Assembly (NCBI GenBank): GCA_014529385.2
Contig: CM043964.1
Location: 136,257,420-136,288,919 of the forward strand
Length of the DNA stretch: 31,500 nucleotides
Direction: 5' to 3'
Source: Adiantum capillus-veneris
Lineage: Eukaryota; Streptophyta; Polypodiopsida; Polypodiales; Pteridaceae
Position numbers and translations under genes: made by a program. This document shows, one piece after another, positions 1 through 9,199 of this stretch. Each line of letters starts with the position of its first letter. Position 1 is the first letter of the stretch. The notes under the pieces were generated by a model. That model did no database searches. It was not told where the DNA came from and saw only the letters and a program-made list of their open reading frames with translations.

Positions 1-1030
1 CAAAACAATCATTTCTTACGTTTTGTTGCATAAAAATAAGATTAGGGAATTTTGTAGGACTTGAGATAAATTCCCTAGTTAACTTCAATGGGTTCGTGAT
101 CAGAACATATGATTGCTTCTCACTCACTATTTTTTGTTTTGCCAAAAGAAATAGGTACAAAAAAGTTGAATTTTTACCATTCTGCGGACCTATCATCAAA
201 GTTTCTATAGCCACGCTCAATACAAATAATATATGCATGTTTTCTTAGTTTCCTATTGTCCTTTAGGTTCATAAGGAGCCATGGAGCATGTAAAAAGAAT
301 AATACATCTCTTACCAAGGGGAATCTTGGGGACAAAGATGAAGTGCTAAATACAGCAAACATGAAAAAACTGGGTTCAACATTATGAGTTGTAGAATCCC
401 ATAGAAAGTATTCAGTATCTAGCCAAATTTGATCCTTATGACTAGATATGGTTACTACCTACAAAATGCATGTAGTTGTCACAAGAAACTAACAATATTG
501 AAAAAGCTATACTTGATATACTAGAATGTTTCGTTTCTTCTATAATTGGAAAAATCAACCATCGTTGTCTACTATGCAAAATAGCGTATTAGGTGCCCCA
601 AAACTCAAGGAATATTAGCTTTATGTTACAATATGCGACATAGAAAATCAAAAATGCATTTGGATATCATGAAAGCCACCAAAAAAACCATAGAAGAGCT
701 AAAATTGGCTAAAAAACAGGATTTGACAATTTTTGTAATTTGGTCATAACTTACGACTTTAACATTTATTTCTCCCTAGAAGCATCAAGACATGTTGAGG
801 ACTACTAAAGATAGTCCTCTAGCATTATAGACCTCACAAACATGAATTCTAGAGTGGTATAGTTGCAAAAAGTTGAAAAAAGCCAAAAACAGGACCCGTT
901 TTTTCACACAGTTTAGGTTGTGAAATGTTGTGCAAGGACAAGGTTAAAGATGGAATTGTTATTCCAAAAAAATGTCGAGTTTTTTTCAGCTCATGAGACA
1001 ACTTTTTAGATAGATAGCACCTCAAAATCC
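1..1030. other. Non-coding AT-rich DNA beyond the 3' end of gypsy element G1
   Basis: No open frame here resembles a known protein. The stretch lies downstream (minus strand) of the G1 integrase tail, so it probably holds the 3' untranslated region and perhaps part of the 3' LTR, running off the window. I could not find a polypurine tract or a TG...CA boundary, nor a match to the putative 5' LTR at 10858 onward, so the LTR assignment is inference only. Confidence 0.4.
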
Positions 1031-1032
1031 AT

Positions 1033-1391
1033 TTTGAAACTCTTGAAATAATTCAAGGAAAATGGTCACTTAACAGGACATAAAAGTGTCCCAGGACATA
1101 AAATTGTCCCATTACCAACCTAGTGTTAAGAGAGTAGACTAAAACTAAGTCCCCTTTTTTAAAGATTTGTGTGACTAGATGGGAATCAAAAAACTATTTT
1201 TGTTTTCACTTTTGGGCATAGATGTGAGCTACAACAGTTAGCCTTCTCATCAAGATTTTCTAAATCTTTGAGCGTTTTTGATAATTCATGTCCAATCCAC
1301 TCAAGATCCTTAGCTACCCTTAGTGTCGGCAATAGAAATTCCCTCAATAGTATGGCATCAAGACCATAAACAAGGTTAAAGGGTGTAGCAT
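1033..1391 (-). pseudogene. G1 integrase C-terminal tail, decayed
   Basis: Directly downstream of the integrase core, the minus strand encodes family-typical stretches in changing frames: NATPFNLVYGLDA, then RVAKDLEWIGHELSKTLKDL, then KKGDLVLVYSLNTRL. In plant gypsy integrases these are the segment after the DDE core and the GPY-like C-terminal module. At least one frameshift and a stop separate them. A direct 18-bp duplication (1075-1110) adds six residues inside the tail. Recognisable coding fades at about 1030. Confidence 0.7.
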
Positions 1392-1817
1392 TTAAAGTTG
1401 TCTTAATGAAACTCTATAAGCCCATAGAGCGGCATGGAGATTCGTTTTTGAATCAATCTGTCCCAAGCTAACCACTTTAGTTAATACCGAGCTAAGAATT
1501 TTATTCGTGTGCTCAGCTTGTCTATTTGCTTGTGGGTGATAGGGAGCCGATTTGTTATGGATGACCATAAATTCATTAAGCAGGTACTCAATTATCTCAT
1601 TGAGGAAATGAGTTCCCCTATCACTGACAATTTCTATTGGCAGTCCATATTTTGTGAACACATTCTCATACAAGAATGCGGCTGTGGTTCTGGCATCATT
1701 CTTTTGGGTTGCCTTAGCCTCTGCCCACTTGGTCAAATAGTCAGTAGCTACAATGATATATTGAGCTTGGGTTCTATAAGCAGGTGGTTGTATTGGCCCA
1801 AAAAGTCTATACCCCAT
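1392..1817 (-). pseudogene. G1 integrase catalytic core (DDE)
   Basis: This 141-residue open stretch is the retroviral-type integrase core, which inserts the cDNA into the genome. The triad is visible: D26 in VATDYLTKWAEA, D66 in IVSDRGTHF and E102 in RQAEHTNKIL. D66 and E102 are separated by 35 residues, the standard D,D35E spacing. The family NGQAE motif reads NRQAE here. The apparent methionine start is an artefact: the preceding zinc module runs into the core in another frame (KWGIDFLGP spans 1791-1817), so a one-base frameshift lies near 1800. The open frame ends at LRQL where a further indel precedes the tail. All three acidic residues survive, but the polyprotein is broken. Confidence 0.9.
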
Positions 1818-1884
1818 TTTGCAAAAGCTCTAGCCCCCATCATCGGTCTCAAAGACATGTTATCTGCACAGGTTGTCATTTTTG

Positions 1885-2065
1885 CTCGTTGACATGCATC
1901 ACACCTTCGAACATATTCCTTAGCATCTACAAAAAGTGTTGGCTATCATATGCCTGCCATTAAGATTGCTCTTGCGGTGGTTTCACTAGAAAAGTGACCT
2001 CCAGCTAATCCAGCATGTGCTTGTTCTAAAATGGGAATATATTCGTCTTCATTTGCACAAAGTCA
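1885..2065 (-). pseudogene. G1 integrase zinc-binding module 2 (HHCC), adjacent to the core
   Basis: On the minus strand the pattern H-X6-H-X30-C-X2-C is present: the histidines in QAHAGLAGGHF and the cysteines in RRCDACQRAK. This is the N-terminal zinc-binding fold of integrase, which binds the element ends and helps multimerisation. Two consecutive stops (TGA TAG) lie just before PTLFVDAKEY. In related proteins two tryptophans sit there, so both are probably Trp-to-stop changes. The module leads into ARAFAKWGIDFLGP and the catalytic core. Confidence 0.85.
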
Positions 2066-2265
2066 CAGATGTTGATCCTTCCCTCTTCGATACAATTGGT
2101 TTTCAATAAGAGCATAGTCTCTTGCTTCAGTTTCAATTTCTCTTTGGCGGCATTTACTCATATCCTAAGGACATGTTTAGCTTGATAAGTAAGTAACTAG
2201 ATAGCTACTCCACTTAGGAACGATGATATTCGGAACAATGTCACATGAGGTATGGGTGTTTGTTT
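2066..2265 (-). pseudogene. G1 linker between the two integrase zinc modules, decayed
   Basis: This stretch separates two HHCC-like modules. It has no long open frame. Translated fragments are compatible with degraded polyprotein sequence, but I recognise no domain. Confidence 0.4.
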
Positions 2266-2394
2266 TTGGCATTGAGAACATTTTTTTACAAATGAGTGAA
2301 CGTCACTACTCAAGGTTGGTCAAAATACTCCAAGTCTCAAGATCCGTTGCATAGTTTGTTCTTCCACAAAGTGAAGTCCCACGATGGTAATATG
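2266..2394 (-). pseudogene. G1 integrase-type zinc-binding module 1 (extra HHCC copy)
   Basis: A second H-X6-H-X30-C-X2-C pattern lies upstream of the usual module: histidines in HITIVGLHFVEE and cysteines in KKCSQCQKQ. Spacing is identical to module 2, and both share a PTL...DV/DA segment after the stop-bearing Trp position (here TGA). It is therefore a second integrase-like zinc domain between RNase H and integrase, probably an old internal duplication in the element family. A chance match is unlikely given identical spacing and the shared core. Confidence 0.75.
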
Positions 2395-2409
2395 TTTTTG
2401 ACTTAGGTA

Positions 2410-2724
2410 TTAAGTTTTTTCTTTATGATTAATACAAAAAATCAATATTCCATCTTGATTTCTTTTGTATACCCTTCCAACTAGTAATTGATACATAGCC
2501 GATTGTTTAATTAATTCAATTGTAATAGGGAGTGGTATTTGCAAATCCACTTGAGCTATGGTCATCAATGATACCATATTTTCCGACCATTGGGGTATCA
2601 TTTCCACAGATAATAGATATGCATCTGGTAGATCATCATTTACTCCCTCTGGTGGTTCTCTTGAAATAATCCTTGATAAACGATCTGCTCTTTGGTGAGT
2701 GGTGCCATTTTTCCTGTGTTGCAT
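2410..2724 (-). pseudogene. G1 RNase H-integrase connecting segment
   Basis: The 104-residue open stretch begins in the end of RNase H (TTHQRADRLSR, a motif that closes many gypsy RNase H domains) and continues with GVNDDLPDAYLLSVEMIPQW and QLLVGRVYKRNQDGIL. The latter is the usual approach to the integrase zinc domain (a 'y.l..g.lyrr..dgil' pattern). The start overlaps the RNase H frame because a deletion and frameshift fused the two near 2710. Confidence 0.75.
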
Positions 2725-2990
2725 GGCTTGTTGACCAAGTACAATAAGGCTTGGTGGTCCACAAAGAACACAAATTTGTTAGCTAATAGGTAATGTATAT
2801 ACTTTTTTATGGCAAAGATTATTCTTAATCCTTCCCTTTTGGTGGTTGTATAGTTTTTCTTTGCCATATTTAACTATCTACTAGCATAAGAAATAAGAAA
2901 ATCAATTTTTTCATCTCCTGGTTGAGCTAGTATACACCCAATGGCAAAATTGGAAGCATCTACATGTATGTGGAATATCTTATTCCAATC
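2640..2990 (-). pseudogene. G1 RNase H domain, internally deleted
   Basis: RNase H removes the RNA strand during reverse transcription. Catalytic-type acidic residues are visible: D in HVDASNFAIG (near 2970), E in TTTKREGLRIIFA and D in FFVDHQALLYLV. The first motif is separated from NYTTTKREG by a stop at TATGCTAGTAGATAG (near 2880). After LVNKPCNTG the text jumps almost at once to GTTHQRAD. Relatives have about 20 residues between these motifs, so a short segment of the RNase H C-terminus appears deleted with a frame change. Confidence 0.85.
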
Positions 2991-2998
2991 TGGTGCTT

Positions 2999-3217
2999 TC
3001 AATATGGGGCTAAAGTGAGAGCTTGCTTTAGCTTCATGAAGGATTCTCCACACTCCTCAGTCCATTCAAAGAGTGTGATCAAGTTGTATATGGGTTTTGC
3101 AATTATAGCATACATGTAAATGAATCGTCTGTAATATCCACAATGTTTCATGAAATCCTGAACCCCTTTTATTATTGTCGTTCTAGGCAATTCAACAATA
3201 ACATGAATTTTATCCAT
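2999..3217 (-). pseudogene. G1 RT thumb/connection segment
   Basis: This 72-residue stretch includes IHVIVELPRTTIIKGVQDFM, HCGYYRRFIYMYAIIAKPIY and FEWTEECGESFMKLKQAL. These are standard for the region between the RT palm and RNase H in Ty3/gypsy proteins (a 'fLG..nYYRrFI' and 'f.Wt..c..aF..lK..L' pattern). It is separated from the palm by a stop near 3230. Confidence 0.85.
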
Positions 3218-3219
3218 AT

Positions 3220-3990
3220 CAGTAGCTATGCCACTTTAAGACACTATATGTCCAAGAATTTTTCCTTTTTTGAGGTGTTCAAAATGATCAGCTCGGATTG
3301 ATGAGTATACACATAGATCATCCATATATACTTCCAAGAAATTCCAAAGATATTTCTTAAAAGCATGGCTCATCAATCTTTGAAAGGTGGCAGGAGCATT
3401 AGTTAACCCAAAAGGCATAACCCGATAGGCAAAAATATCCCATTCAATTGCAAAGGCAGTTTTATGCTGATCTTTGGGATCAACCAAAAGTTGATTGTAT
3501 CCCGAAAATCTATCTAAAAAGCTGTAAGCTTATTTTTTTGCAACTCGTTCTAAAACATGCTCAATGATTGGAAGAGGAAAGTTGTCTCCAATGATAGCTG
3601 CATTCACTTTCTTGAGATTGACACACACTCTTCATTTTCCATTTTTCTTGGGTACTACCACAATTGGAGACACCCAATCTGTGTGTTCAATTTCATAAAT
3701 GAATTTGGCTTCCTTGAGCTTTTCTATCTCTTCTTTGATCTTTCTAGAAAATGTTTCATTATAAGTATATGGCCTTTGTCTACTTCGTTTCGCATCATCT
3801 CTCATAGGTATGGTATGTTGACAGATTTTTGGATCAACACCCTTAAGATCCTTATAAGACCAAGAAAAAATATATCGGTATTCTTTTAGTATTCTTAACA
3901 AAAGCTCTTCTTTTTCTTCCATCAAGTCGTTTGCAATGTAGGCAGGTCTAGGCTCTTCTCCTGGTTCGGCCAGATCTATCTTTTTGCATT
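3220..3990 (-). pseudogene. G1 reverse transcriptase fingers and palm (YMDD)
   Basis: The fingers are encoded at 3632-3925: LKGVDPKICQHTIPM, then RQRPYTYNETF and DWVSPIVVVPKKNGK. The palm is at 3236-3487: QHKTAFAIEWDIFAYR, VMPFGLTNAPATFQRLM and the catalytic LEVYMDDLCVYSS. Between them (3488-3631) a broken stretch still shows YSFLDRFSGYNQ-like text with stops. After YMDD the frame passes from HFEHLKK straight to GKILGHIVS. In relatives roughly 25-30 residues lie between these, so an in-frame deletion is likely. The catalytic aspartates survive but the enzyme is not intact. Confidence 0.92.
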
Positions 3991-5025
3991 TTTAGGTCCT
4001 TTGTAGGACTCGCCCTGTTTTCTTAGTTCCCTGCTGATAGGTTGTTCGACTATGATCTTTTGGTCTTGGAGAGTATATTTATTGTAATGGGATGGAACAC
4101 TCATTACATCTTTACCTTCCTCCTTGGTGGTTTCCATTTCAGTGGTATACATCTCCTTTAGATCTTTCTTCAACTCTTGATACTTCTTCTTTTTTTCAAC
4201 TCGTGGCATGGTTGAATCCTTGTCTTGGTATTTAGGTTTTGCTTCAGTTTCCTTTCTTGTTTTTCTCACTGTTTTTTATATTTCTTGCTTTTCGTTTAAA
4301 GGATATATGCCATTGATTTTGTCTTTGACACAATCATGTGCATCTATTTGCATCAAAAATTGTGTTCTACTAGAGACTGATGGCATGGGTTTAGATTTCA
4401 AGTTTTTGGTGTCTCTTTTTCTTCTATACCATTTTTATCTTCTCAGTTTTTGGTTTGGAAAGTCAAAAAACTTTTCTTCCCCTCCTTTCATGAGTAGTTT
4501 GACTCTCACATGTTCTTTTTCCGATTGCAAATCATCTGAGGTAGTTGAATGTTCTTCTAATTTTTCTGTTGCATAATAGTAGAGGTTTGAAAAGACTTGT
4601 TGAGCTTTGATTAAGTCCTTGGGTTCGTGAATTTTGTCTTCAATGTAAAGGATTGAGATCATTTGTATGGGGATTATGCCATAGCCGTCCTCATTGCAAA
4701 ATTGAGTAGGCATAGACGTATTCACACACACATCCATTGTTGCCAAAATTTGAGTCCACTCAAATGGCTCAAACCAATGCTCCGGAAAGGATTTAGGTAC
4801 TTAGGCTTCATCTGTGCAATCCCTTTCTAAGATACATTCTTCTCATTTTAAGCTCCCGTTTTCTGAGGCTCCACACATCCAAATAGGTGTGTCTTTGTTT
4901 AATGAAGATGGAAGCTTTGTTTCAGCCGAAGAGACTGATTCAAATTCTTGTATGGGCGTTTTCATAACATCTCTATAAGTGTGATCTCTTAGATTAACCC
5001 TTGTTATTGATCCCACTTGCTTCAA
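3976..5025 (-). pseudogene. G1 protease-RT spacer region
   Basis: Three open stretches (3976-4269, 4435-4746, 4843-5025) fill the interval between protease and RT. They are highly charged (for example KKKKYQELKKDLKEMYTTEM) and match no domain I know. The 4843-5025 segment (QVGSITRVNLRDHTYRDVMK) directly follows the protease ILGRPF region, so it belongs to the same polyprotein. Frame changes occur between the pieces. A long protease-RT linker is common in large plant gypsy elements; its function is unknown. Confidence 0.6.
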
Positions 5026-5029
5026 ATAC

Positions 5030-5400
5030 AGGTAATTGTTTGCCCAATCCTGGATGAGTTATACTTGTCACTTGAAAGGTCTTCCCAAGATGATTTCATA
5101 ATTGAGCTTCTTTCCAAAGTCCACTATTGCAAAAGTATGTTGATAATCGATTCCACAAGAACTAACTATCACTTTTTCAAGCAGTCCTAAGGGTCTTTTG
5201 ATGTGTCCATCATCCAATTACAATTTCATTTGAGTTTGTCTAATAGTTGGCTTTCTCCATGATTCCCATACTGCTTTTGTGGCTATGGCTATGCCTACCC
5301 CACTATCCAATATTGCCATGGTTTCTAGGTTGTGTTTCCTTCTTCCCCTTCGTAGTATACTTCCACTTTGTTCATTGGTACGGATCTAATCTCTTTGTTA
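5030..5400 (-). pseudogene. G1 aspartic protease (retropepsin-like), decayed
   Basis: The minus strand reads TMAILDSGVGIAIA at about 5287-5316, with the DSG active-site triplet at 5299-5307, and ends with YEIILGRPF at 5071-5100, the conserved 'i-iLGrpf' strand of retropepsins. In between, fragments such as RPLGLLEKVIVSSCGIDY and TFAIVDFGKKLN keep the fold, although a stop interrupts MKL.LDDGH. This protease would cleave the polyprotein. The usual T after DSG (DSGA/T) is V here. Confidence 0.8.
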
Positions 5401-6360
5401 TCCAATTTGTGTTTCAATTTTCCAATTTTTTTGCAATTAGCCTTGTTATCCCCACCTTCTCTAGAGTTTTCTGTAGATCATCCATAAATATGGTCTGACT
5501 TTTAACAGTTCTCCTAAGGTAAGAGTACATTGAATGGGTGTAGACATGATTGAATGGATGTTGTCTACCTCTAGGGTCTATTCCACTCTTTTTATCTGAG
5601 TGGTTTTACACACTATGGATTCATCTTCGTTATCTCCCAAGTAAGAGGATAGTGTTCTTTAGAGTCATTGGTTTAGACATTATTGAGGCTTCAAAGCCGC
5701 AATCCCCATACAAGGATTGTACATCCATGTCCATATCAAGAGGTAGATTGTCTAATTAAACTTTCTCTATAGGAAATGACTTCAATATTAGGATCCCATC
5801 ATTAATATCTCTAACTTTTTCCCATAAGTGTCCTAGCCAGTCTTCTTCTACGAACAAAATTATATCTAAGGCATCTTCACTGTCAGTCACTATGAGTTCT
5901 GGCTCTTTAGTTTCAAGGTGGGGTTCTACCACCACTTTGGATTTCTCTTTACTGGTTCCTACCACAAGCTCCTCAGGTTTTGCTATACTCTCGAACTTGG
6001 GTTTTTGTTTTTCCAGCATCTCTTGAGTAATTCTTACCAGATTTTGATAAGCTTCAAGCTTAGCTGCTTCCATATCTGGAGAAGGATAGTTTTTCCAAAA
6101 TTTTTTCATGTTTTGGCCTGTGCTTTAAGTCCCACTTGGTAAGCTTCAAGGCTACGTTGATTGGCTCAAAAATTTTGTCTACCAAAATTGATCCTCCAGA
6201 TTTCACCATGGTTTCCTTGATTTCACTTCTAATTCTTTCACTTTTGCTTGGAATAGTTTCTTGGCTTTCTCCTCGATTTCAGCCCTTTGCTTTTGTTTTC
6301 TTATCTCATACATGTGGCTTCTTCTTCTCTTGGTATTTTGAGAGGAAAATTTAGTATTCT
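5401..6360 (-). pseudogene. G1 gag-protease interval, unrecognised coding-like sequence
   Basis: Includes a 117-residue open stretch (5756-6109) with a Lys/Glu-rich middle (ENLVR-like helix, then EELVVGTSKEKSKVVVEP) and an acidic end. No known domain is seen. Position between zinc knuckle and protease makes it part of the gag-pol polyprotein. The neighbouring 6110-6360 stretch reads only in broken frames. Confidence 0.5.
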
Positions 6361-6382
6361 TCGAATCATTAGAGGAGTTATG

Positions 6383-6706
6383 TTACTTTTTCTTAGCCTG
6401 AGCTCTAGTGATTACCTTGATTGGAACAATAGGTTCACTCTCCGATGAGCTACTAGGTATCACTTGGACTACATTCACTATTGTTTTACCCTTGTTTAAA
6501 GGATTTTTGGAATCTTCAGGGAAGTGTCCTCCCTTTTTGCAACATTGTATACAAAAAGCTTCAACTGGCTTAATGTTCTTGTCAAGCTCTGGGCATTCAT
6601 TTTTCCAATGATCATCTGCACCACAGTTATGACAGTTTCTAGTCCTTGGCTTCATCATGGGTCTTACCATCGGAGGTATAACACCTTGATTAGCTACATA
6701 GTACAT
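6383..6706 (-). pseudogene. G1 gag nucleocapsid zinc knuckle
   Basis: A CCHC knuckle is intact: CHNCGADDHWKNEC fits C-X2-C-X4-H-X4-C. A second degenerate knuckle-like run follows (FCIQCCKKGGHFPEDS, with the final Cys replaced). Upstream is the basic PMMKPRTRN. This nucleocapsid part of gag binds the element RNA. The open stretch is joined to the proline-rich linker (6690-7016) across a frameshift near 6700. Confidence 0.88.
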
Positions 6707-7016
6707 TGGTGCAAGCTCTGGTGTAAGTATAAGTCACAGGTTCTTCCATTGGTGGTGAATGTGAATTATACCACTCTCCTTCTACCATTACTGTAGATGG
6801 ACTAGGCTCAACATAGGGTGTAACAGACACTAGTGCTTGTTCATCTATGATTCCCTCATAATGCATATATTTTACAGGCACTACATTATGTCTAGGATAT
6901 GGAGGTTGTTGACCCAACACGGGTTGAGGTCTTTCCATCCCCATTGGTGGTCTTTGAGCTGAGACCATATTAGGCTGATATATGTACATGGGTTGTCCTT
7001 GTGGCCTCATAAGCAC
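6690..7016 (-). pseudogene. G1 gag proline-rich linker
   Basis: A Pro/Gln/Met-rich segment (for example RPPMGMERPQPVLGQQPPYP) lies between the gag capsid-like region and the zinc knuckle, the usual place for a disordered gag linker. No catalytic motif. It ends in a frameshift before the knuckle. Confidence 0.65.
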
Positions 7017-7103
7017 ATATTGAATATTTCCATCATACTTTGGTCGATAATAACACCTATTGGTCTCATGGTTGGTCCATTTACCCTCAATTGCACACCA
7101 TTT

Positions 7104-7815
7104 CTATGGGCTAATTAGTTGTCCCTGTTGAGGTATCCTTTGCCCTGGTCCCCTCATAGGTGTTTTTTGCATGTTATTCAACATTTTACTCATCCTTTTG
7201 AGCATGTCTTCTATGGTTGTAAGCGGTGTTGCAATAGCCATACCCACTTGTGTTGGTTTGGTGGATGTTGTCTTCTCACTCTGATTATCCTTAGGGACAT
7301 CTTCTTCATTAAAAATATCACAACTGTCTCCCAAATCAATGGCATCCAACACACACTCTTCTAGAGTCATATGTTTCTTGCTATACAATATAGCATGAAG
7401 TTCTTTGTTTAGTAGTCCCTCTAGAAATAATCTTTCTTCTGCAAGTATTTCTAGTTGTGGGCATCTTGCAATGTATTGATTCATTCTAGCTGCACAATTC
7501 CTAACAGACTCACCTTGTTTCTGTTTGAAGCTATAGATTTGAGCTACCGTATTATGTTTGATCCCCACTTTGGAACATGCAGCTACAAATCCTTGAGCTA
7601 ATGTATTTAAGTCCACGGTTGACCTCAATGGAATGTTTTGGAACCATGTCAATGCTTTTCCTTCTAATGTCATTCCAAATCCCTCAAATTGAGTATGGAA
7701 ATCAAATATGTGTTCTGCTCTTAGCACTTGCTTAAAGCTTGCTAAGTGTTCATATGGATCCCCAGATCAATTGTATTTTTTGACCCATTTTTGAAAATCA
7801 GCTGGTATGAACCGT
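7104..7815 (-). pseudogene. G1 gag capsid-like domain
   Basis: The 207-residue open stretch at 7104-7727 carries Retrotrans_gag hallmarks: HTQFEGFGMTLEGKALTWFQ, then NTLAQGFVAACSK, KQGESVRNCAARMNQYIARC and LFLEGLLNKELHAIL. The domain begins further upstream: the same protein is readable to about 7815 (FIPADFQKWVKKYN, one in-frame TGA, SGDPYEHLASFKQV), so the apparent Met start is not the true one. Gag forms the virus-like particle that packages the RNA. Confidence 0.88.
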
Positions 7816-8247
7816 CAATTTGGTTCAACTCCCGGTCTCCTGGTAGTTGGTCCTGTCCCGAGTCTTTCAAACCAGTCTGTTGGAAATAGTGACTCATGTA
7901 GCCCTGGACTAGCTTTAGTGTCACATGCAGTTTTCTTTGTGATGAGGTAGGTTTGGGTTTTTTAACATTGCTCCCAAAATATCTCTCGTGGAGTTCCTCT
8001 CTTGGAATAGTTGTTTCCTTGGCCCAATTTCCAATTTCTTATGGAGTACCCTTGGTATTTGGTTTGTTCTACCTCCTCAAGACTCATCATAACAAAGTTA
8101 TTGCTATAACAATCCCTAAAATAGGTAGGTGGGTAGATCTGCTTAACACTTGTCTTTGATTTTGAAGATATAGATGATCTTCATGGGTGTTAACTGTCCT
8201 GATTTGGCATGAAAACTCCATAGAAGATCTTTGACATTTCTATCCTC
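7816..8247 (-). pseudogene. G1 gag N-terminal linker, broken
   Basis: Coding-like text continues upstream of the capsid domain (HESLFPTDWFERLGTGPTT) but is crossed by stops and frame changes toward 8247. No defined domain is recognisable. It links the N-terminal ORF to gag. Confidence 0.45.
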
Positions 8248-8796
8248 TCAAAAATATATTCTTGATCCTAGGATTATCCGTGCTAAACGTTTTAAAGGCT
8301 TTAAATCAACTTGATTGTATCCCTTGAATTCTAAAGTCGGTGGTCCTTCTTTTGCTACCATATCTAGAATTATGGTATTTACTTCTAACCCCCATTTGTC
8401 TATCACATCAGGTTTTTCAACTTGCAAATACTGAGTTCTGTTTTTATCTATATACATTTTCCCTTGTTTGTTTTTCTTGATTTCCTCTTCAAACTCTATG
8501 TCATGGTCATCAATGCGAATGGCATACTCTTCATTAGGATCCAGGTAAACCTGAGCTCCATGGCCATTAGTCTTATAAAAGCTGAGTATGTGCTTATACC
8601 ATATTGTCATTCCGGTTCCTGAATGAGTCGAATAGGAATACATCTCAGATGTTGATTCTAAAAAGGTGTATGAGACTTCTTCAAAGATTGTGTCCAAGTG
8701 ATCACCTTGATTCACACTCTCTTCGGTGGATATTCTACTAGCAGTCTCTCCAAATATGCCTTGGTTTGCTAGTATACGACCAGATCTAAGGTTCAT
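8248..8796 (-). CDS. G1 N-terminal ORF, unknown domain (182 residues)
   Basis: An uninterrupted reading frame begins MNLRSGRILANQ and ends at RIILGSRIYF. A basic MxxRSGR-like start is common at the N-terminus of plant gypsy gag polyproteins, and the ORF is first in the minus-strand order, so it is likely the gag N-terminus or a pre-gag ORF. The middle is acidic (RIDDHDIEFEEEIKKNKQGK). It contains no motif I can name, no signal peptide and no membrane segment. It is unusual in staying open while almost all neighbouring domains are broken. Confidence 0.5.
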   Translation of the reverse strand: MNLRSGRILANQGIFGETASRISTEESVNQGDHLDTIFEEVSYTFLESTSEMYSYSTHSGTGMTIWYKHILSFYKTNGHGAQVYLDPNEEYAIRIDDHDIEFEEEIKKNKQGKMYIDKNRTQYLQVEKPDVIDKWGLEVNTIILDMVAKEGPPTLEFKGYNQVDLKPLKRLARIILGSRIYF

Positions 8797-9199
8797 ATAG
8801 ACTTGTGAAGCCCTAGATAGAGTATTTACTGCTGGATTGACTTGTTATCAGTTTCTTCCACTTGACTTGATTGCAACTCCTATCAAGATTTCAATTCCTT
8901 GTCTGTAACCTGATTTATGTACAGTGTTAATCAAGTTAGCTATTCTTTCACAACGACTGTATAATTTTTTGCTAACTATTGTGATTGGTTTATGTATATC
9001 ACTTCAATTTGAGCTAACTGAGTCAGCAATTAAGACTTTCAAATTTTACTATTGCAAAAAGCCAAGAGACTAATCTGCAACCTAGAAACTGAGTGAATAT
9101 GTACTAAATTGAATCCGATTGAACCCAAAATTGATCGGTGCCCTTGTATTATGTTGTTCTAACACGGTACAATCTCAAAAGCCCAAAATTTTGCCTCCG

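Noticed and set aside
1030-8796. G1 as an integrated plant pararetrovirus
   Set aside because: A DDE integrase is present after RNase H and no movement-protein-like ORF is seen, so an LTR retrotransposon fits better.
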